Origin: an uncultured Marinobacter sp.
Lineage (GTDB): Bacteria; Pseudomonadota; Gammaproteobacteria; Pseudomonadales; Oleiphilaceae
NCBI RefSeq assembly: GCF_947488835.1
Contig: NZ_CANLBK010000001.1
Location: 744,001-808,000, forward strand
Reading direction: 5' to 3'
DNA: 64,000 nucleotides
Shown: piece by piece, positions 19,018-28,719 of the stretch
How the letters are laid out: each line of letters opens with the position of its first letter
Numbering within the stretch: the stretch's first letter is position 1
Notes under the pieces: generated by a model
The model's database searches: none
Seen by the model: the letters and a program-made list of their open reading frames with translations, nothing else
What the model was told of the DNA's origin: nothing
Made by a program: the position numbers and the translations under genes

Positions 19018-20481
19018 TCAGCTAACGCGGTAGTTTGGCGCTTCTTTGGTGATGGTGACATCGTGCACGTGGCTCTCACGCATGCCAGCACCGGTAATGC
19101 GAACAAACTTGGGCTTGGTGCGCATTTCAGGCATGTTGGCGCTTCCTGTGTAGCCCATGGATGCCCGCAGACCTCCAATCAACTGATGAATGATATTGCG
19201 CATGGGGCCTTTGCAGGCAACACGGCCTTCGATACCTTCCGGTACAAGTTTTTCAATACCTTTGCTGGCATCCTGGAAGTAACGGTCACTTGAACCCTGC
19301 CCCATGGCTCCCAACGAACCCATACCACGATAGGCTTTGTAACTGCGGCCTTGATAGAGTTCGATTTCGCCAGGCGCTTCATCGGTGCCCGCCAACAAGC
19401 TGCCAATCATCACGCAGTGTGCGCCGGCAACAATAGCTTTGGATATATCACCGGAGAAGCGTACACCACCATCAGCAATGATAGGGATATCACGGTCTTT
19501 CAGCGCTTCGGCAACGCTGGATACAGCAGAAATCTGCGGTACACCCACGCCGGCAACAATACGGGTAGTACAAATGGAACCGGGGCCTATGCCTACTTTA
19601 ACAGCATCCACTCCCGCGTCGGCCAATGCGATAGCCGCTTCCCCAGTGGCAATGTTACCGCCGATCACCTGAAGATCCGGATAATGCTTTTTAACCCAGC
19701 GAACGCGTTCGATTACGCCTTTTGAGTGGCCGTGAGCTGTGTCTACAACAATCACATCCACGCCGGCATCAGCCAGCGCAATAATGCGTGCTTCTGTGTC
19801 ACCGCCGGTGCCCACCGCAGCACCTACTCGCAAGCGGCCCTGGCTGTCTTTGCACGCCATCGGGTAATCTTTCGATTTTTGAATATCTTTAGCGGTAATC
19901 AGACCGCGAAGCTGGAATTCCGCATTAACCACCAACACTTTTTCGATGCGGTGGCGGTGCAATAGTTCTTTGACTTCGTCCAGGCTGGCGCCTTCTTGCA
20001 CCGTCACGAGTTTGTCTTTCGGTGTCATGATCTGGTGTACAGGGGTATCCATGCTGCTTTCAAAACGGATGTCGCGACCGGTCACTATGCCAACCAGCTC
20101 ATTGCCATCAACCACAGGCAAACCGGAAATATTGTTGGCCATGGTGATTTCCACCAGCTCGCGCACGGTGTTTTGCGGGCTAACAGTAATCGGGTCTTTT
20201 ACTACGCCACTTTCAAACTTCTTCACCCGGCGCACTTCGGCAGCCTGATAGTCCGGGCTCATGTTTTTGTGCATGATGCCTATGCCACCTTCCTGGGCCA
20301 TGGCAATTGCCAGCTCTGCATCGGTTACCGTATCCATGGCCGCAGATATCAGAGGGATGTTCAGCGTAATATCCCGAGTAAGTTTGGTGCGCAGGTCCAC
20401 TTGGTGTGGCAAAACCTCGGAATAACCGGGCACCAATAGAACATCATCAAATGTGAGAGCTTCTTCGACAATTCGCAGCAT
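19018..20481 (-). CDS. guaB: IMP dehydrogenase
   Basis: 487 residues. NAD-dependent oxidation of IMP to XMP, the committed step of GMP synthesis. TIM-barrel catalytic domain with the Cys loop [17 protein letters not shown] and the flap region GSSDRYFQD, interrupted by a tandem CBS module (about 90-205) that usually senses purine nucleotides. The open frame runs upstream to 20556 but the ATG at 20481 gives the family N-terminus [14 protein letters not shown] and is chosen. Confidence 0.98.
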   Translation of the reverse strand: MLRIVEEALTFDDVLLVPGYSEVLPHQVDLRTKLTRDITLNIPLISAAMDTVTDAELAIAMAQEGGIGIMHKNMSPDYQAAEVRRVKKFESGVVKDPITVSPQNTVRELVEITMANNISGLPVVDGNELVGIVTGRDIRFESSMDTPVHQIMTPKDKLVTVQEGASLDEVKELLHRHRIEKVLVVNAEFQLRGLITAKDIQKSKDYPMACKDSQGRLRVGAAVGTGGDTEARIIALADAGVDVIVVDTAHGHSKGVIERVRWVKKHYPDLQVIGGNIATGEAAIALADAGVDAVKVGIGPGSICTTRIVAGVGVPQISAVSSVAEALKDRDIPIIADGGVRFSGDISKAIVAGAHCVMIGSLLAGTDEAPGEIELYQGRSYKAYRGMGSLGAMGQGSSDRYFQDASKGIEKLVPEGIEGRVACKGPMRNIIHQLIGGLRASMGYTGSANMPEMRTKPKFVRITGAGMRESHVHDVTITKEAPNYRVS

Positions 20482-20577
20482 TGGGATCGGCCTTTTGAAC
20501 GTGCTAAATTTAAACCCTACGAGCAGCACCGATGAATAAACAGGGTGCAGACGCAAAGTAAAATGCGTAATCGGCCT

Positions 20578-20606
20578 ATTATAAAGAGGTGTAGCAGGTC
20601 AGTAAA
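20578..20606 (-). promoter_or_regulatory. Near-consensus sigma-70 promoter for guaBA
   Basis: Minus strand TTTACT (20601-20606), a 17-nt spacer, then a perfect TATAAT (20578-20583). Predicted start near 20571, giving a leader of about 90 nt before the guaB ATG at 20481. The best promoter match in the window. Divergent xseA starts 99 bp away. Confidence 0.8.
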
Positions 20607-20704
20607 CTGCACAATTTCCTGTCATTTACCGCATGCTTTTGAAATTCCAGTAATTTACACTCATATTTTTCGGCTATTGCGTATAAGCCGGTTAGGAGTT
20701 TTTG

Positions 20705-22060
20705 GTGAAAAACGTGTTTCCGGACACCCGGCCCAGGGCGCTCTCCGTCAGCGAGCTGAACCATCAGGCCAGACACCTACTGGAATCCAGCTTCATGCAG
20801 GTGTGGGTTGAGGGCGAACTGTCAGGCTTTTCCCGGCCTTCCTCCGGGCATTGGTATTTTTCCCTGAAAGACCAGAAGTGCCAGATTCGCTGCGCCATGT
20901 TCCGGGGGCTGAATCAGCGCATTCGCCCCTTACCAAAGGAAGGCGACCAGGTTCGTATTCGCGGCAAAGTTACCCTGTACGAAAACCGGGGCGATTTTCA
21001 GATTATTGTTGAACATTTGGAACCCGCCGGCCTTGGCGCACTGCAACAGGCGTTTGAAGAGCTAAAGCATAAACTGCAGTCAGAAGGCTTGTTCGAGGTG
21101 GGCCGTAAAAAACCGATCCCGACCTTGCCTGCCCATATCGGTGTTGTCACCTCCCCTACCGGCGCCGCCATACACGATATTCTCACCGTTCTGGCAAGAC
21201 GCTGCCCTGCCATACCGGTCACCCTCTACCCCACAACCGTGCAAGGCAAGCCGGCTACAGCGGAAATTGTTCGGGCGATAGAGATGGCCCAAGCTCATGG
21301 AGTGGCCGATGTTCTGGTTATTGGGCGCGGTGGTGGCTCTCTGGAAGATCTCTGGTGTTTTAACGAAGAGGCCGTAGCTCGAGCTATTGCAGCCTGCGCC
21401 ATACCCACGGTCAGCGCCGTTGGCCACGAAACAGACGTTACCATTGCCGATTTTGTAGCAGATTTACGGGCACCGACACCATCAGCCGCAGCTGAAAAAA
21501 TCTCCCCCGACCAAAACGACATGCTCCGACAGGTGAATGATCGCGAGTTCCGCCTGGCTAATGCTGTCAAGCGAGCCCTCCAGCGCCTGAATATAAAACT
21601 GGACCATCTCTCTGCGCGTTTGCGCGACCCAAGGCGCGAGCTACTGGAGAAAGCCCAGCGGCTGGACGATCTGGAGATGCGACTGGGCAAAGCCATAGCT
21701 CATCGCATGGATCGCTCGCAGGTGGTTAGCGCTCATCTGGCACAACGGCTTGCCATGCAGTCCCCCCGCAAACAACTTGCAAACAGCCGCGAAGCGCTTG
21801 ATCGATCGTCCCTGCAACTGGGCAAAGCCATGGAACGAATACTGGCAAAACTTCAAGACCGACTGGAACACACCGCAGGCACACTCAACGTTGTAAGCCC
21901 CCTGGCCACCCTGGGGCGCGGGTATGCCATCGTTCGCGATAATCAGGGCCGCATCATCCGCAACGCACCCGACCTCGCAGTGGGCGATCAAATCTCCGCG
22001 AGGGTTGCAAATGGTACAGTTACCGCCGAGGTCACATCTGCCAGCCATGAAAACGACTGA
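20705..22060 (+). CDS. xseA: Exodeoxyribonuclease VII large subunit
   Basis: 451 residues against 456 in E. coli. With XseB it degrades single-stranded DNA to oligonucleotides. N-terminal OB-fold (about 12-110, ending VEHLEPAG), catalytic domain with GVVTSPTGAAIHDI, VLVIGRGGGSLEDLWCFNEE and SAVGHETDVTIADFVADLRAPTPSAAAE, then a long coiled coil and the C-terminal GYAIVRD segment. Two starts adjoin, TTG 20702 and GTG 20705; AGGAG lies 3 nt and 6 nt upstream respectively, so GTG is preferred. The small subunit gene is not in the window. Confidence 0.96.
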   Translation: MKNVFPDTRPRALSVSELNHQARHLLESSFMQVWVEGELSGFSRPSSGHWYFSLKDQKCQIRCAMFRGLNQRIRPLPKEGDQVRIRGKVTLYENRGDFQIIVEHLEPAGLGALQQAFEELKHKLQSEGLFEVGRKKPIPTLPAHIGVVTSPTGAAIHDILTVLARRCPAIPVTLYPTTVQGKPATAEIVRAIEMAQAHGVADVLVIGRGGGSLEDLWCFNEEAVARAIAACAIPTVSAVGHETDVTIADFVADLRAPTPSAAAEKISPDQNDMLRQVNDREFRLANAVKRALQRLNIKLDHLSARLRDPRRELLEKAQRLDDLEMRLGKAIAHRMDRSQVVSAHLAQRLAMQSPRKQLANSREALDRSSLQLGKAMERILAKLQDRLEHTAGTLNVVSPLATLGRGYAIVRDNQGRIIRNAPDLAVGDQISARVANGTVTAEVTSASHEND

Positions 22061-22179
22061 CCCCGCCGCCCCCTAGACTAATCCGATGGTCTACTGGTTC
22101 ATCGCCTCAAAGCGCATAAAGTTGGATAACTGACAACAAAAACTCCAGCAGGTGCTACACGTACTACGAGGCGAATTGT

Positions 22180-24054
22180 ATGAATTACAACTCAGAGTTC
22201 CGGAGATCCATTGATAAACCGGAAGAGTTCTGGCGTGAAAAAGCAGGCGATATTGAATGGATACAACCGCCTGGAGCCATCTGGAAAGCTACTGATAATG
22301 GTCATGGCCACTGGTTTCCTGACGCCACACTTAATACGTCTGACGTAGCCCTGGATGCCAACGTTCGAGCTGGGCGGGGTAATCAAAAAGCGCTCATCTA
22401 CGATTCGCCGGTTACAGGCACCAAGTGCAGCTATACCTATACAGAACTGACGAACGAAGTCGCACGTTTTGCCGGCGCCCTCGCCGCTCAAGGCGTAAGC
22501 AAGGGCGATGTGGTCATCATCTATATGCCGATGATTCCGGAAGCCGCCATTGCAATGCTGGCCTGCGCGCGGATCGGTGCAATCCACTCAGTAGTGTTTG
22601 GTGGGTTTGCAGCCCACGAGCTCGCAGTCAGAATCAATGACGCGCAGCCCAAGGCGGTGATCACGGCATCCTGCGGTATAGAAGTTGCCAAGGTTATCGA
22701 GTACAAACCTCTGGTGGACAAGGCCATTGAGCAGGCATCACACAAGCCCGACTTCTGCGTGGTCTATCAGCGCCCGCAAGTAAAAGCTCAAATGCAGGAT
22801 GGCCGTGACCACGACTGGAGCGACTTGATGGCCACTGCTGAACCCGTTGAACCGGTTCCAGTGAAGGCGACGGATCCGCTCTACGTTCTGTACACCTCGG
22901 GCACCACCGGCAAACCCAAAGGTGTGGTAAGAGACAACGGTGGCCATGCGGTGGCTCTGAAATACAGTATGAAGCTGGTTTATGACGCCAATCCCGGTGA
23001 CGTGTTCTGGGCAGCCTCAGATGTGGGCTGGGTAGTCGGTCACAGCTATATTGTGTACGCCCCGCTGTTTGCTGGATGCACGACCATACTCTACGAAGGC
23101 AAGCCGGTTAGAACCCCCGATGCCGGCGCATTCTGGCGCGTTGTGCAGGAGCACAATGTAAACTTGCTGTTTACCGCTCCAACGGCGTTCCGGGCTGTGC
23201 GCAAGGAAGATCCCGAGGCTGATCAGCTTTCACGCTACGACATAAGCTCTCTGAGAAGTATTTATCTGGCAGGTGAACGCCTGGACCCCCCAACCTACGA
23301 TTGGCTAAGGGAGCATACTCAACTCCCAATATTGGACCACTGGTGGCAAACCGAAACCGGCTGGGCTATTTGCTGCAACCCGGTTGGCATTGAAACCATG
23401 CCCACTAAACCGGGCTCGGCAACCTTTCCATCACCTGGCTACAACGTACAGGTTGTAGACACTCGCGGCAGCCACGTGCCCGCCGGTGAGCAAGGCCAGA
23501 TCGCAGTCAAACTCCCACTTCCACCAGGGTGTCTGGTTACGGTTTGGGGGGATGATCAGCGTTTCCAGAGCAGTTACCTCAACCTGATACCTGGTTTTTA
23601 CACCTCAGGCGACGGTGGTTACGTAGATGAAGACGGCTATATCTTCGTTATGGGCCGAACTGACGATGTGATCAACGTTGCCGGCCACCGCCTCTCTACG
23701 GGTGAAATGGAAGAAGTGGTTGCCTCTCACCCGGCAATTGCAGAGTGCTGCGTGGTAGGAGCCCAGGACGACATGAAGGGGCAGATCCCGCTCGGCCTGG
23801 TGCTTGTCAAAGACGGTGCAACCATCGACCACGACGAGCTGGAAGAAGAGCTGGTTGAGATGGTACGAGAGAAAATTGGCGCAATTGCCTGTTTCCGCAG
23901 AGCCCTCGTGGTAGACCGCTTGCCGAAAACCCGCTCTGGGAAGATTCTGCGCCGGGTTATCCGCCAGATCGCTGATGGCGAGGAGTATGCGATTCCAAGC
24001 ACCATCGATGACCCGGCAATTCTCGAGGAAATCAGTGAGCAACTCCGCCGCTGA
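22180..24054 (+). CDS. prpE: Propionyl-/acetyl-CoA synthetase (PrpE/AcsS type)
   Basis: 624 residues of the ANL adenylating superfamily. ATP-dependent activation of a short-chain acid to acyl-CoA. The motifs are complete: [15 protein letters not shown] (A3/P-loop), [10 protein letters not shown] (A5), YTSGDGG (A7), [21 protein letters not shown] (A8 hinge) and the acetylatable Lys in [12 protein letters not shown] (A10). N-terminal YRxxxxDPexFW-like segment and overall length favour PrpE-like enzymes over long-chain ones; propionate, acetate or acrylate are all possible. GAGG lies 9 nt before the ATG. It is not linked to the methylcitrate genes, so the symbol is tentative. Confidence 0.85.
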   Translation: MNYNSEFRRSIDKPEEFWREKAGDIEWIQPPGAIWKATDNGHGHWFPDATLNTSDVALDANVRAGRGNQKALIYDSPVTGTKCSYTYTELTNEVARFAGALAAQGVSKGDVVIIYMPMIPEAAIAMLACARIGAIHSVVFGGFAAHELAVRINDAQPKAVITASCGIEVAKVIEYKPLVDKAIEQASHKPDFCVVYQRPQVKAQMQDGRDHDWSDLMATAEPVEPVPVKATDPLYVLYTSGTTGKPKGVVRDNGGHAVALKYSMKLVYDANPGDVFWAASDVGWVVGHSYIVYAPLFAGCTTILYEGKPVRTPDAGAFWRVVQEHNVNLLFTAPTAFRAVRKEDPEADQLSRYDISSLRSIYLAGERLDPPTYDWLREHTQLPILDHWWQTETGWAICCNPVGIETMPTKPGSATFPSPGYNVQVVDTRGSHVPAGEQGQIAVKLPLPPGCLVTVWGDDQRFQSSYLNLIPGFYTSGDGGYVDEDGYIFVMGRTDDVINVAGHRLSTGEMEEVVASHPAIAECCVVGAQDDMKGQIPLGLVLVKDGATIDHDELEEELVEMVREKIGAIACFRRALVVDRLPKTRSGKILRRVIRQIADGEEYAIPSTIDDPAILEEISEQLRR

Positions 24055-24062
24055 GATTGATG

Positions 24063-24090
24063 TTGACGACCTTCAAAGTCGGTCTATACT
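24063..24090 (+). promoter_or_regulatory. Sigma-70 promoter of the cold-shock gene
   Basis: TTGACG (24063-24068), a 16-nt spacer, TATACT (24085-24090). Predicted leader of about 58 nt before the ATG at 24155, containing a CCC-CGTG-GGG hairpin (about 24117-24126). It begins only 8 bp after the end of the synthetase gene. Confidence 0.7.
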
Positions 24091-24154
24091 CAATTTGCTG
24101 TGGAAAATCTTCAGTGCCCCGTGGGGGGAAATCTCAGAGATACAGGAAAGTTCA

Positions 24155-24364
24155 ATGTCAGATACAGTAACAGGAACGGTTAAGTGGTTTAACGAAGCCA
24201 AAGGTTTTGGCTTTATTGCTCAGGATGGTGGCAGTGACGTTTTCGTACACTACAGCGCCATTACCTCAAGCGGCTTCCGCACTCTGACAGAAGGTCAGCA
24301 GGTGCAATTCACCGTAACACAGGGCCCTAAAGGCCCTCAGGCGGAAAACGTAACACCTGTTTAA
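24155..24364 (+). CDS. CspA-family cold-shock protein
   Basis: 69 residues, one cold-shock domain. RNP1 KGFGFI and RNP2 VFVHY-type motifs are both present ([15 protein letters not shown] and DVFVHYSAI), so it should bind single-stranded nucleic acid as an RNA chaperone or transcription antiterminator. An upstream open frame reaches back into the synthetase gene; the ATG at 24155 is chosen because AGGAAAG lies just upstream and the domain begins there. It has its own promoter and terminator, a monocistronic unit. Confidence 0.95.
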   Translation: MSDTVTGTVKWFNEAKGFGFIAQDGGSDVFVHYSAITSSGFRTLTEGQQVQFTVTQGPKGPQAENVTPV

Positions 24365-24407
24365 GGCGTTATTTTTCCTCCCTCTGCCCCTCACGGGTAT
24401 GAGACCC

Positions 24408-24441
24408 AACACTAAGCCGGCACTTGTGCCGGCTTAGTGTT
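24408..24441. terminator. Bidirectional terminator between csp and leuA
   Basis: A perfect 16-bp inverted repeat (24408-24423 and 24426-24441) closed by 2 nt, core AAGCCGGCAC/GTGCCGGCTT. It lies 43 bp after the csp stop and 5 bp after the leuA stop on the other strand, between convergent genes. The T tract is short (tgttg). Confidence 0.75.
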
Positions 24442-24446
24442 GTTGA

Positions 24447-26153
24447 TCAGGCGCTTATAGCGCCTTCGGTATTTTTCTCCGACTTACCTTCCATCGATCC
24501 AACAGCTCCGACTGCTTGGGCAACAGCTGAAAACAGTGCTTGCAGCGTCGCAGACGTTGTATCTTCAGCTAAAGCAGCAGCGCTGCAATGCTTGTCTCCT
24601 GCTGTCAGGCGTATGCAGGCGAGCGCATTGGCACGGGTACCTTCTCCCAGCGCAAACTCATCGTAAGCTTCTACTGCTATTGCCAACCCGAAACGTTTCT
24701 CCAGCGCGGCAGAAACTGCTTCCACCGCCCCTAGTCCTTGCCCCTCAAGCCGCACAGGTGCAGACTCGCGACCAAAGATTACCTCAGCGTGCACGCCCTG
24801 CTCATCCCTGCGCAGATCATAGCCGCGCAACGCCCAGTCATCGTGAACGTTCAGGTAGCGCTGATCAAATAGGTTGTGGATAGCCATTGAGTCAATCTCG
24901 CCACCGTTCGTTTCTGCAGCCTGCTGAACCACTTTACTGAACTCGATTTGCAACCAGCGCGGCAAGCTGATGTTGTAGTCCCGTTCAAGGACATAAGCCA
25001 CTCCGCCCTTTCCCGACTGGCTGTTGATGCGAACAACCTCTTCGTATCTGCGCCCCAGATCAAACGGATCAATGGGCAGGTACGCCACATTCCACGCGTC
25101 CCCATCTTTTCTCAGAGCCAGGCATTTGCGTATGGCATCCTGATGGCTACCGGAGAAGGCCGTGAACACCAGCTCACCCGCGTAAGGGTGGCGCGGGTGG
25201 GTGGAGATTTCGGTACAAGCCTCAACGACCTCGGTGATTTCGGCCATGCCCGACAAGTCCAGCATCGGGTTGATGCCCTGGGAGTACAGGTTCATTGCCA
25301 TGGTCACCAAGTCCATATTGCCTGTGCGCTCGCCGTTGCCCATCAGCGTGCCTTCCACGCGATCGGCACCAGCCATCACCGCCAACTCGGCCGCAGCCAC
25401 GCCACAACCCCGGTCGTTGTGGGTGTGAACGCTGATACTGATGTGCTCCCGATGGCGAATGTTATCGCATACCCATTCAATCTGATCCGCAAACACGTTC
25501 GGTGTGGACATTTCTACGGTTGCAGGCAAGTTGATGATAACCGGCTGCCCTTCATCTGGCCGCCATACCGCAGATACCGCATCAATCACATCAACGGCAA
25601 AATCCAGTTCTGTGCCGGTGAAGCTCTCAGGGGAATACTGGAATGTCCACTCGGTTTCCGGGTGCTGTGCCGCCAGGTCTTTAACCACTTGCGCGCCGTT
25701 CACTGCTATCGCGCGAATGCCCGCACGATCCAACCCGAACACCTGTTCCCGCTGCACCGTTGAGGTAGAGTTATAAACGTGAACGATGGCGCGCTTGGCA
25801 CCTTTAAGCGCTTCGTAAGTGCGCTCGATCAACTCAGGGCGCGCCTGGGTGAGAACCTGGATTTTCACATCCTCTGGAATCCGGTTTTCCTCAATCAGTT
25901 TTCGGCAAAAATCAAAATCCGGCTGACTGGCGGCGGGAAAGCCGATTTCGATCTCTTTGAACCCAAGCTTTACCAGCAAATCGAACAGGCGCTGTTTCTG
26001 GGCAACGTTCATGGGCTTAACCAGTGCCTGGTTGCCATCGCGAAGATCCACCGCGCACCAAGCAGGTGCCTTTTCGATAACCTGATCTGGCCAACGTCGG
26101 TCTGGTTTAGCGACCGGACGGAAGGCCACATATTTGCGATGATCAAAAGCCAT
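24447..26153 (-). CDS. leuA: 2-isopropylmalate synthase
   Basis: 568 residues, the longer LeuA form found in pseudomonads and actinobacteria. First committed step of leucine synthesis: acetyl-CoA plus 2-oxoisovalerate. The DmpG/HOMS-type TIM barrel (about 30-310) carries the metal motif WCAVDLRDGNQAL at the start and the SVHTHNDRGCGVAA His pair; the C-terminal LeuA dimer/allosteric domain (about 440-560) should bind leucine. An Lrp-family gene is divergent 146 bp away. GGAG lies about 10 nt before the ATG. Confidence 0.96.
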   Translation of the reverse strand: MAFDHRKYVAFRPVAKPDRRWPDQVIEKAPAWCAVDLRDGNQALVKPMNVAQKQRLFDLLVKLGFKEIEIGFPAASQPDFDFCRKLIEENRIPEDVKIQVLTQARPELIERTYEALKGAKRAIVHVYNSTSTVQREQVFGLDRAGIRAIAVNGAQVVKDLAAQHPETEWTFQYSPESFTGTELDFAVDVIDAVSAVWRPDEGQPVIINLPATVEMSTPNVFADQIEWVCDNIRHREHISISVHTHNDRGCGVAAAELAVMAGADRVEGTLMGNGERTGNMDLVTMAMNLYSQGINPMLDLSGMAEITEVVEACTEISTHPRHPYAGELVFTAFSGSHQDAIRKCLALRKDGDAWNVAYLPIDPFDLGRRYEEVVRINSQSGKGGVAYVLERDYNISLPRWLQIEFSKVVQQAAETNGGEIDSMAIHNLFDQRYLNVHDDWALRGYDLRRDEQGVHAEVIFGRESAPVRLEGQGLGAVEAVSAALEKRFGLAIAVEAYDEFALGEGTRANALACIRLTAGDKHCSAAALAEDTTSATLQALFSAVAQAVGAVGSMEGKSEKNTEGAISA

Positions 26154-26261
26154 GTTTGTTGTGCTCCGTTGCAGTTCAGATGTATTCCAGTAATAACATC
26201 AGTTTAACGCTTTAGCGGCGGCATTCGATTGCGAACTTACGCCAAGAAGCGTAGTTTATTA

Positions 26262-26275
26262 GTGATATATTTCAC
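26262..26275. promoter_or_regulatory. GTGA-N6-TCAC dyad in the leuA-lrp divergent region
   Basis: Inverted repeat GTGA-TATATT-TCAC, centred 32 bp upstream of the Lrp-family ATG. Half-sites and spacing equal the Crp/Vfr core; an Lrp-family or autoregulatory operator is equally possible. Confidence 0.45.
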
Positions 26276-26299
26276 GTCAGCCCGGGTATTAGCAACATT

Positions 26300-26797
26300 A
26301 TGCTCAAGAACAAAGAAACCCTCATACAAATTGATAAAATAGACCGGCGCATTCTTGCCCAGATTCAGAACGATGCCTCTTTAACCAACCAGCAGCTCGC
26401 AGAAAAAGTGGGCTTATCCCCGTCTCCTTGCCTGAGACGGGTGCGCGCGCTTGAAGATGCCGGCATTATTGTGCGCACGGTTACTGTGCTCGATCACAAA
26501 AAGCTTGGCCTTTCGCTAACGGCAATTATTCTGATCGGGATGGATCGGCATACACCTGAACGCTTTGCAGCCTTTGAAGAACAGGTGAGCGAATACCCTG
26601 AGATTCTCGAATGCTATCTGGTGACAGGCCACGATGCGGATTACATGCTGAAGGTGGTGGTACCAGACATGGATCACTACCACCACTTTCTGCTTAACCG
26701 TATTACCCGGATTCAGGGGGTCAGCGGCGTTCACTCCAGCTTCGTATTGAAACGTGTGCTGGACAGCACCGCCCTACCCCTGGGCTATTTGTCCTGA
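26300..26797 (+). CDS. Lrp/AsnC-family transcriptional regulator
   Basis: 165 residues, the length of Lrp. N-terminal winged helix-turn-helix with DKIDRRILAQIQNDASLTNQQLAEKVGLSPSPCLRRVRALEDAGII, then the RAM ligand-binding domain (about 80-155) with the TGHDADYMLKVV turn and the LNRITRIQGVSGVHSSFVLKRV segment. Members respond to amino acids, and the divergent leuA suggests a leucine or branched-chain role, which is inference from position. It is convergent to nothing and is followed by proS after 99 bp. Confidence 0.9.
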   Translation: MLKNKETLIQIDKIDRRILAQIQNDASLTNQQLAEKVGLSPSPCLRRVRALEDAGIIVRTVTVLDHKKLGLSLTAIILIGMDRHTPERFAAFEEQVSEYPEILECYLVTGHDADYMLKVVVPDMDHYHHFLLNRITRIQGVSGVHSSFVLKRVLDSTALPLGYLS

Positions 26798-26896
26798 TAC
26801 CACATTCACTATCTGTACCTTGTGCGGCAGGCTCCGTACAATAAACGCCACTTTACGAAACACCCTTCTACGAAACATCAATGAACGGAAACCACA

Positions 26897-28627
26897 ATGC
26901 GAGCAAGCCGTTATCTGATTGCAACCCAGAAAGAGACACCGTCTGACGCGGAGGTTATCAGCCACCAGTTAATGCTGCGTGCCGGTATGATCCGGAAGCT
27001 GGCAGCCGGCCTTTACACCTGGCTACCCATGGGCCTGAGAACCTTGCGCAAGGTTGAACGGATTGTTCGTGAAGAAATGGACAAAAGCGGCGCCCAGGAA
27101 GTTCTGATGCCCGCCGTTCAGCCAGCGGAACTTTGGCAAGAGTCTGGCCGCTGGGAAGAATACGGCGGCGAACTGCTGCGAATGAACGACCGTCACGGGC
27201 GTGAGTTCTGCTTTGGCCCTACCCACGAAGAAGTCATCACTGACCTGATCCGCAATGAGCTGAAAAGCTACAAGGAATTGCCTGCCAACTTCTATCAGAT
27301 ACAAACCAAGTTCCGTGATGAGCGCCGTCCACGATTTGGCGTTATGCGCGCCCGTGAATTCATCATGAAGGATGCCTACTCCTTCCACGTGAATGCGGAA
27401 TCCCTGGATGAGACCTATCAGGTAATGCACCGCACCTATTGCGCTATCTTTGACCGCCTGGGCTTGAACTACCGCCCGGTACAGGCTGATTCAGGCGCCA
27501 TCGGCGGCAGTGCCTCCCATGAATTCCACGTACTCGCCTCATCCGGTGAAGACGACATCGTGTTCAGTACAGACAGCGATTACGCCGCGAACATTGAGAA
27601 GGCGGAAGCTGTGGCCCCAGCCGGCGAGCGCGCAGCTCCGGGTGAAGAGCTGAAAGAAATTGCAACGCCGGATCAGCGTACCATTGACGCCATTTCTGAA
27701 TTTTTGAAAATCGATGCCACCCGCACGGTGAAAACCCTGCTGGTTAAAGCGCAAGCCGATGAAGAAGGCAATGCCGGCCTGATCGCCCTGATATTGCGTG
27801 GCGACCACACGCTGAACGAGATCAAAGCAGAAAACCTGGCAGGCGTGGCAGAGCCCCTGACCATGGCCACCGATGAAGAGATTGAATCTGCTATCGGCTG
27901 CAAAGCCGGCTCCATCGGCCCGGTAAACCTGCCTGTGCCAGTAATTGTGGACCGCAGCGCAGCGCATCTTGCAGATTTTGTGTGCGGCGCCAACAAAGAA
28001 GGCTACCACCTGACAGGCGTTAACTGGGAGCGTGATTTACCCCTGGGCCGGGTTGAAGATATCCGTAACGTTGTTGAAGGCGATGTCAGCCCGGATGGCA
28101 AAGGCACTCTGGAGATCCGCAGAGGCATTGAAGTTGGCCATATTTTCAAGCTGGGCAACAAGTACAGCACCGCCATGAACGCGACGGTACTTGATGAGAA
28201 CGGCAAAACCGTGATCATGGATATGGGCTGCTATGGCATTGGCGTATCCCGCATCGTGGCGGCTTCTATTGAGCAAAACCACGATGAAAAAGGCATTATC
28301 TGGCCGGATGCGATTGCGCCCTTCCAGGTGGCCATCGTTACGCTTAATGCCCACAAAACCCCTGCGGTGGCGGAAGCTGGCGAGAAGCTCTATGAGCAAT
28401 TGCAGCAGGCTGGCTACGATGTACTACTGGACGACCGTAAAGAGCGCCCGGGCGTGAAGTTTGCCGATATGGAGCTGATGGGTATTCCCCATCGTTTTGT
28501 TATTTCTGATCGTGGGTTAGCGGCCGGCACTTTGGAATATAAGGGCCGCAGAGACGCTGACAAGCAGGACATTGCAATTGAAGAAGCTCTGCCTGTTCTT
28601 GCCAAGGCATCACCACAAAAAGGCTGA
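26897..28627 (+). CDS. proS: Prolyl-tRNA synthetase
   Basis: 576 residues, bacterial-type ProRS of 572 in E. coli. Class II catalytic core with motif 2 [27 protein letters not shown], an editing (INS/YbaK-like) domain inserted at about 225-410 that hydrolyses Ala-tRNA(Pro), and the anticodon-binding C-terminal domain (about 470-576). Motif 3 [10 protein letters not shown] is present. The ATG at 26897 gives [15 protein letters not shown], the expected N-terminus. Confidence 0.97.
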   Translation: MRASRYLIATQKETPSDAEVISHQLMLRAGMIRKLAAGLYTWLPMGLRTLRKVERIVREEMDKSGAQEVLMPAVQPAELWQESGRWEEYGGELLRMNDRHGREFCFGPTHEEVITDLIRNELKSYKELPANFYQIQTKFRDERRPRFGVMRAREFIMKDAYSFHVNAESLDETYQVMHRTYCAIFDRLGLNYRPVQADSGAIGGSASHEFHVLASSGEDDIVFSTDSDYAANIEKAEAVAPAGERAAPGEELKEIATPDQRTIDAISEFLKIDATRTVKTLLVKAQADEEGNAGLIALILRGDHTLNEIKAENLAGVAEPLTMATDEEIESAIGCKAGSIGPVNLPVPVIVDRSAAHLADFVCGANKEGYHLTGVNWERDLPLGRVEDIRNVVEGDVSPDGKGTLEIRRGIEVGHIFKLGNKYSTAMNATVLDENGKTVIMDMGCYGIGVSRIVAASIEQNHDEKGIIWPDAIAPFQVAIVTLNAHKTPAVAEAGEKLYEQLQQAGYDVLLDDRKERPGVKFADMELMGIPHRFVISDRGLAAGTLEYKGRRDADKQDIAIEEALPVLAKASPQKG

Positions 28628-28651
28628 GAAAAGCGGACGTGACCTAGCTGG

Positions 28652-28679
28652 GTTCAAGGCCTGAAGTATGGCCTTGAAC
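28652..28679. terminator. Hairpin between convergent proS and murB
   Basis: A perfect 10-bp inverted repeat (gttcaaggcc / ggccttgaac) with an 8-nt loop, midway between the stops of proS (28627) and murB (28720). No T tract on either side, so it may terminate only weakly or act on 3' end stability. Confidence 0.4.
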
Positions 28680-28719
28680 TACTGTCAGCATGTGTGGGGC
28701 CGGAAGTTGTTTGAGGCTG

